A DNA stretch of 64,000 bases from Wuchereria bancrofti (taxonomy: Eukaryota > Nematoda > Chromadorea > Rhabditida > Onchocercidae). This document shows positions 58,776-64,000 of this stretch, one piece after another. Position 1 is the first letter of the stretch. Each line of letters opens with the position of its first letter. Below the pieces are notes generated by a model, which searched no databases, was not told the origin of the DNA, and was given only the letters and a program-made list of their open reading frames with translations. Location of the stretch: contig SSBO01000012.1 of the NCBI GenBank assembly GCA_005281725.1, positions 3,606,102 through 3,670,101 on the forward strand. The letters run 5' to 3'. The position numbers and the translations under genes are program-made.

Positions 58776-61700
58776 AGAGAAATCTATTCTAACTGCATTG
58801 CATAAATTAGTTAAGGATGACAACTATCAAGGAGATCCATTTCTGGAATTAATAATACCAGTAGGGTAATATAATGTCATTTTCCTAATTAGATTCTTGA
58901 CGAAAGCATCAAGCCAATCAATTTTGTTTTTTTCTTTTATTCTTCAAGCCAGTTAATTTGGTTTTTTTCTCTTCTGCTGTTGTATCACCTGTATCCGTGC
59001 ATCAACATAAACAAATTTTTCATCTAAACAAACGTTGTCAAATTCTATGCCTAAATTATATCCTGTATCATCGTTTCGTGAAATATTTTCTGAAATTCTT
59101 CCAATGGTGTAGACCAAAAAATATAAGTGTAAATTTGGAAAATTTCAAAATCGAAACTCATGTCATTATGATGACGCTCTCAAAGACATCCGTATTTGAA
59201 TCCAAGTTGTAACTATATAGAAAAATGCTGCATAACTAACTTATCAGCTTTATTGCTCAAAAAAAGTGTCTTAAATATCTCATTACCTAAAGAATTTTCA
59301 TGAAAAAACTCGAATACTGATTGGTAATAGTAGGAATTTTCAAAACTAGTTTTTAACTTTCATCAGTCGTTATCAAATCATTTATTTTTTTCAATTGATA
59401 TAATAGCTAAAATTACTTAATTAAAGCAAGGAAATCTCAATTATTCGTTTTGGAGGCGCATATTTTGTTGCACCTCTGAATATTAGAAAAGTGAAAAATT
59501 GCCATCGATCTTAAATGTGTTATGGATTTTTTGGGTATTGATTATTCCAACATCATAATTTGGTACCTTACCATCCACATAGTATCGTATCAAAGCAAAT
59601 ATATCAAGTAACGAAAATTTTCAAAGTTTATTGCGCAGGAGAGATGAAATAATCGGTTTTTTCATTCCAAAGATTTTTCATGTAATCCTACCGGGATAAT
59701 CGTTTACTCTACGAGAACGAAACTATGAAATCATATGACCATTTCAATTATTGCCTTATAAGATCAAAAACTTCAGCAAGAAGTTTATTTTAAGTTTTAT
59801 GATACATGATAATAAAAGTTAGTTACTAGGTTTAGAGTTTGAGAAAATCAGGCGTTACAGAAACAGTAAATAAACTTTCTAGATTAAACAAAGAAAGTTT
59901 CCGATTCATGTTAAGTATATGAAACTATATGTGGGGAATTGGCGAGCCACAAAGTTTCAGCAAGAGAGTAGAATTTCTGTGTTCTACCACTTTGATGAGC
60001 TTTCTTTAAAGCTTAATTACACTATACTATTATCAAGTAAACATAATAAGCCTTTGAATTTTTTTAAGGAAAAAAAAAGAGAAAAGAATTTCTGAAGCAA
60101 CGAAAACGTCACTGGTGAAGTAAATTCATACGGAGTGGGCGGTAGCCATTTATGCTTAAAGTTTAGTGCACTTTGCAAATAATAAAGAAAAACACAGCAG
60201 ATTAACTTTTTCTCAATCTCAGTTATCCAAACAAATTTTTTTTGCGAGTATATGCAGCTACATCATCAGCTTATTCATTTCATATTGAAATTTACTAAGA
60301 GAACTGAGCTAAAAACTACGTCCCCAACAACGATTTCTTGTTAAATGTAAAATGATTCACTTAGCTTAGGATCGAATACTGTATGGCGTATATGGCGTAA
60401 GAAATCCATCATGCATTAAAATTTGGAAATGCAAGCAAAGAATAAATGAACTTTTCCAGGTTATGAACATCCCATTCCCTGGAAAAATTTCATTTTACTT
60501 GAACAAAAAATTAAAACTTGAATTTTTCTTTTCTCGAAAGGAAACATCAGCCAAACGATAAAAGGATCCTTTTCCTTACCTTAAATGTTATGATGATGAC
60601 AAATCTCGATTTTTGATCTCTACAAAATTGTGTTTAAGTGAAATAGTAGAACGAATCATATAAACGAGAGAGTTTATTGCCATTCAAAAGAAATTTTCAT
60701 TTCAGATCACAATGCTATGGAATTTTTTCCTCCTAATTGTTTGATTTGATGAAATTAGTTAGGAAAAAACTTGAAACTAGTGAAATCTGAAAAATATAAT
60801 AAGCGTTGAGGAAATCTGGACAAACTATATTCATTTTACTATCGCGATATGGAGCATATAATAATGTGGAGACGGAAGTAGATTTCAGACTCACCATTCA
60901 GCCAATGAAAAATCCTTTAACATAATGCTTGCTGCACATTGCTATTTATTGATTTATATTTAAGTTTACATGAAGTGGATTTCATGTATTTGAGTACAAA
61001 TTATAGAATTATCCAAGATAAAATTTTATAAATTTGATCATTTTACAGTTTTTCCACATTACCTGCAAACATAACACAGCACATCTACTCGTTGTTCAGT
61101 GTAGTATAATGCAGTTCTATGATATAAAATTAATGAAATAACGTATGGAGTGTTTGCATAAACAATTAGACTTAGACTTAATAAGCGAAGCAAATAACAG
61201 TTGAAGGAGGGAATTTTTTTATTGGATATGCAATATGTCATTCAATGAGAACAATCAGTGTGGAGGGAACCTTAAAATGCAAGAAAAATTACTGGATAAA
61301 GTACAACTAACCTCTGTGATTTCTGAATTAGAACAGATTTCCTTTAGTGTAAAGACATAGCTTTACTTTGCTGCAAATAATTACGGGAAGCATTCCATTT
61401 TTAGTTGACATATTTTCCCTTCTCAGTTAATAAGTATTGATTTTTGGGCCATACATGCTACCTTTCACTTTTGTAAATCAATATTGAGGAATAAATGAAG
61501 AACTAGTTGTGGAATACAATGACGCATAAAGCTATCTTATATTATAATTAAAATTTACATCGCTGTTTTCCTTAAATCTACCGAATTAATCTTTAAATTA
61601 ACTCACCTACTTTATTGTTCCAATTCTTTATAGTTCCCAAGATTTAATGTTGTAAAAGGTTTATGAAGCAAACAAAATATGCGCAGTACTTCATGTACAT

Positions 61701-62430
61701 TACACTACTTGCTTGGCAACCGTAATCCAATCTTTTTTCGTAACTGAATTATATCTCTATTAATATAACTGAAAACTTCTAAAGTTTGTCTCTAAAAAAT
61801 GTGCTACACCTGGGAAACAAGATATTTTGATCAGAAAAACTATGGAAGGTACAATAAGTTGGCGATTACATTTTTCATTTGAAGAGAAGCAAGATGAATG
61901 ATTAACATCAAAAAGAGTGATTTGAAAAACCGCATTAATTCAGATGACTAATTGACGAATTCTTCACATTTTGGAGATGATTACAAATTGAAATGAAGAA
62001 ATTATTTAAAAACTTTAAAATTACAGTAAATTAGCAATTAGAGCAAACAGTCATTTGATTGTGATAATATAATAAGGTTATTTGTAAAAATATTTTCGCA
62101 CAATCCTAAAAATTACAAAGAAATTTATAAGTACAATTTAGCAAAACTGAAAATAGAGATATGGAAGTACAAATTCTACAAGATTTAAAATCACTAAAAA
62201 TTTTTTCATAAAAATAATCTCACAACCAAAGCAAAATGCATAGTAATGGATCGTCGATGTAATGTGATCTGCACATAAGGTAATTTTTTTTTCAGTTTTC
62301 CAAGAAATAAAAAAACGAAACGCCTGAAAACAGTAAATGGGTTGATTTCCTAGTTTACCAATATCACAATACCTATTGAAAAGTTTCTTGCGATATTTTC
62401 TGGGTTGTGACACATTCATGAATCGGAAGT
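58776..62430. other. Intergenic, no supported gene
   Basis: This 3.65-kb stretch lies between the 5' end of the ankyrin gene and the 3' end of the homeobox gene, both on the minus strand. It should include the ankyrin promoter and the homeobox 3' UTR. A plus-strand frame of about 85 codons at 58958-59212 has no domain. Nothing else is seen. Confidence 0.55.
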
Positions 62431-63275
62431 TTATAGAGGACCATTGTATTGGTATGACTGGACTGAAAAACTGCTAGCCTGTTGGGAATGTGCGCCAGTA
62501 GTAGGCATGTGCATGGCTGAGGAGCAATACCCTTGAGAGTGTAACTTGAACTTATCATCTTTTGATATTAGGTTAGTGGTGTTTGTAGAACCCGGTGAAT
62601 AAAATGGAGGTTGAGGAGGGGCAAAACGAGATAAGGTCGTTGCATTGTTAGATGTCGTTGGGCTCATCAGCTGAGGGAAAGTATGTTGTAGCGGTCCCTA
62701 TAAATTAATTTTGGACTTTGAAAGTAAGGAAATCAAGGAACAATATAAAACTTACGACCATAGATCTTAAACAAATATGAGGCACTATAAGTTGATCTAA
62801 TGTGTCAAAAAAGAGTGCGCAAATTTTCATTGAGTTCCTAAATTATTCTTATGCATATTTTTTTATTATTTTGTAGATTTTTTTTCTTACTTTTTTAAAT
62901 TAAAAACTACAAACAAGCAAGAATTACCTGTGCTTTTAAGGCCCAACCAAAAGCTGTGTTCGAATTTCTGGTAGAATAACCTTGCCAAGATGAGGAGCCA
63001 TAAACATCTTCAAGCTGCAATAAAATTTGACCGCTTAAAAGATAGACTTTTCAAACAAGTTTTTTATGAAGTAAAATAAGAATTATAACGGCATAAGTGA
63101 GGTTGAATAAAAAGGAGTTGAATTTTAGTCACATTTTAAAAACATTTATTACCTGTGGATGGGTTGGTAAAATAGATTGAGGGAAACAACTGGTTGGTTG
63201 AAAACTCTTGAAATCAGAAGTTAATAAATGGCGCTCTCGTTTACGCCATTTTGCTCGTCTGTTTTTAAACCATAC
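62431..63275 (-). CDS. unc-30: K50 paired-class homeobox protein, Pitx/UNC-30 type (3' exons only)
   Basis: Three phase-0 exons in transcript order: 63275-63153, 63014-62928 and 62697-62431, encoding the last 159 residues. The first begins with VWFKNRRAKWRKRER, the end of helix 3 of a homeodomain. K at homeodomain position 50 with AKWRKRER points to the Pitx group, against Otx (AKCR) or Goosecoid (AKWRRQK). The exon begins exactly at the intron position between homeodomain residues 46 and 47 that is common in paired-class genes. DFKSF directly after the domain also fits UNC-30. The C-terminal tail is Ser/Thr/Pro/Gln-rich. Such proteins are nuclear transcription factors; C. elegans UNC-30 specifies GABAergic D-type motor neurons. 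The rest of the homeodomain and the N-terminus are not found up to 64000, so they lie beyond the window. The orthology (unc-30) is likely, not proven. Confidence 0.82.
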
Positions 63276-63875
63276 CTTTAAAAGAAGAACTATTGACGTA
63301 TTCCAAAGATTAACTTAATAATTTAAGCGAGATTGGAACTTATCAAGGAATACCAATAATATCTCAAATATTTGGATTCAATAAATCAGCTTTACTGGAT
63401 AATTTATAAATGAATGTGCTAGTAATGATTAACATTGACCATGCAAAAATGAAAAGATTGGAAAATATTGAGAGAGATAAGAAAGGTAGATGAACTCAAA
63501 CAATTTAACCGTCACCAAATTTCAATTTTGTGTAAAGTTAATCAGGCATTATCTTTTCAGAAATTTGGTCCATTTCATAATTCTAACATGCTTTTATAAA
63601 CTGCGTAAAGGCTTAAAAAATCGAAGCACTCAGATGATTATGATCTACCATTGCAAGAAATATAAAAGATAAAAGCGGGAATTGGTGGCGTCGTTTCTAA
63701 ATATCTATAAAGACAATGCTCATTCATCTGTACCCTAAAATTGGATGGTCTGCTTAGATTTTCCAAATATTTGTTACCGTAAACTTTGGAAGACCCCTTG
63801 CTGCTTAGGAAGTATTTGTTTATATTTTCTTAATTTGTAGTTATTTGAAAATATTTTTCTTTAATTTTTTCTCAG
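63276..63875 (-). other. Intron of the homeobox gene, continuing beyond the window
   Basis: No exon encoding the first 46 homeodomain residues occurs in this stretch on the minus strand, so this intron is at least 725 bases long. Its sequence is AT-rich without repeats. Confidence 0.6.
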
Positions 63876-63965
63876 GACTGCGAGCATCGAATCGCAACTT
63901 TATGTCAGGATAATAATTCCTATGAAAATGTTCATCCAGCTGACTTTCAAAGAGCGAAATACTAG
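63876..63965 (+). other. Possible terminal exon on the opposite strand
   Basis: A strong nematode-type acceptor (TTAATTTTTTCTCAG) is followed by 29 open codons that start DCEHRIATLCQD, include NNSYENVHPADF and end at TAG. The composition looks coding, but no upstream exon is found in the window and the segment lies within the homeobox intron. It may be chance. Confidence 0.15.
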
Positions 63966-64000
63966 ACTCAAGTAAGCAATAAGTTTAGTCGAAGCAACAG

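Overview
This window is eukaryotic and AT-rich (roughly two thirds A+T by eye), with small exons separated by introns of about 75 bp to 2.5 kb. Splice acceptors are mostly of the short nematode T-rich type (TTTCAG/TTTTAG), and two genes start a few bases after such an acceptor, as expected for spliced-leader trans-splicing. The gene families (SoxD/EGL-13, a UNC-30/Pitx-type homeobox, Skeletor-like DM13 protein, NMNAT) and the absence of ~50-bp introns fit a nematode outside Caenorhabditis. A spirurid or filarial-type worm is my best guess; this is inference.

Layout. 1-10.2 kb: no gene I can support. 10.2-15.3 kb (+): a 12-exon Skeletor-like gene (two DM13 domains plus the Skeletor C-terminal domain, signal peptide and a GPI-like tail). 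17.2-25.2 kb (-): a complete 10-exon SoxD (egl-13) transcription factor. 25.2-50.9 kb: a gene-poor stretch of about 25.7 kb between the divergent egl-13 and NMNAT genes, holding microsatellites, some GC-richer islands and candidate regulatory sites. 50.9-52.8 kb (+): a complete 6-exon nicotinamide mononucleotide adenylyltransferase. 53.3-55.2 kb (+): an unrecognised Ser-rich gene just downstream, possibly in one operon with NMNAT. 55.8-58.8 kb (-): an ankyrin-repeat gene with candidate extra 3' exons that contain a tandem duplication. 62.4-63.3 kb (-): the last three exons of a K50 paired-class homeobox gene (Pitx/UNC-30 type), whose 5' part lies beyond the window.

The gene models were built by eye: I matched exon phases, splice sites and protein family motifs. 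The SoxD, NMNAT, Skeletor-like and homeobox models are phase-consistent throughout. I found no transposon, tRNA, rRNA, CRISPR or bacterial-type system, and no clear new biological system. The items most worth a second look are the desert next to egl-13 with a perfect DR1 site, the NMNAT/novel-gene tandem with two possible C-termini, and the duplicated exons after the ankyrin gene.
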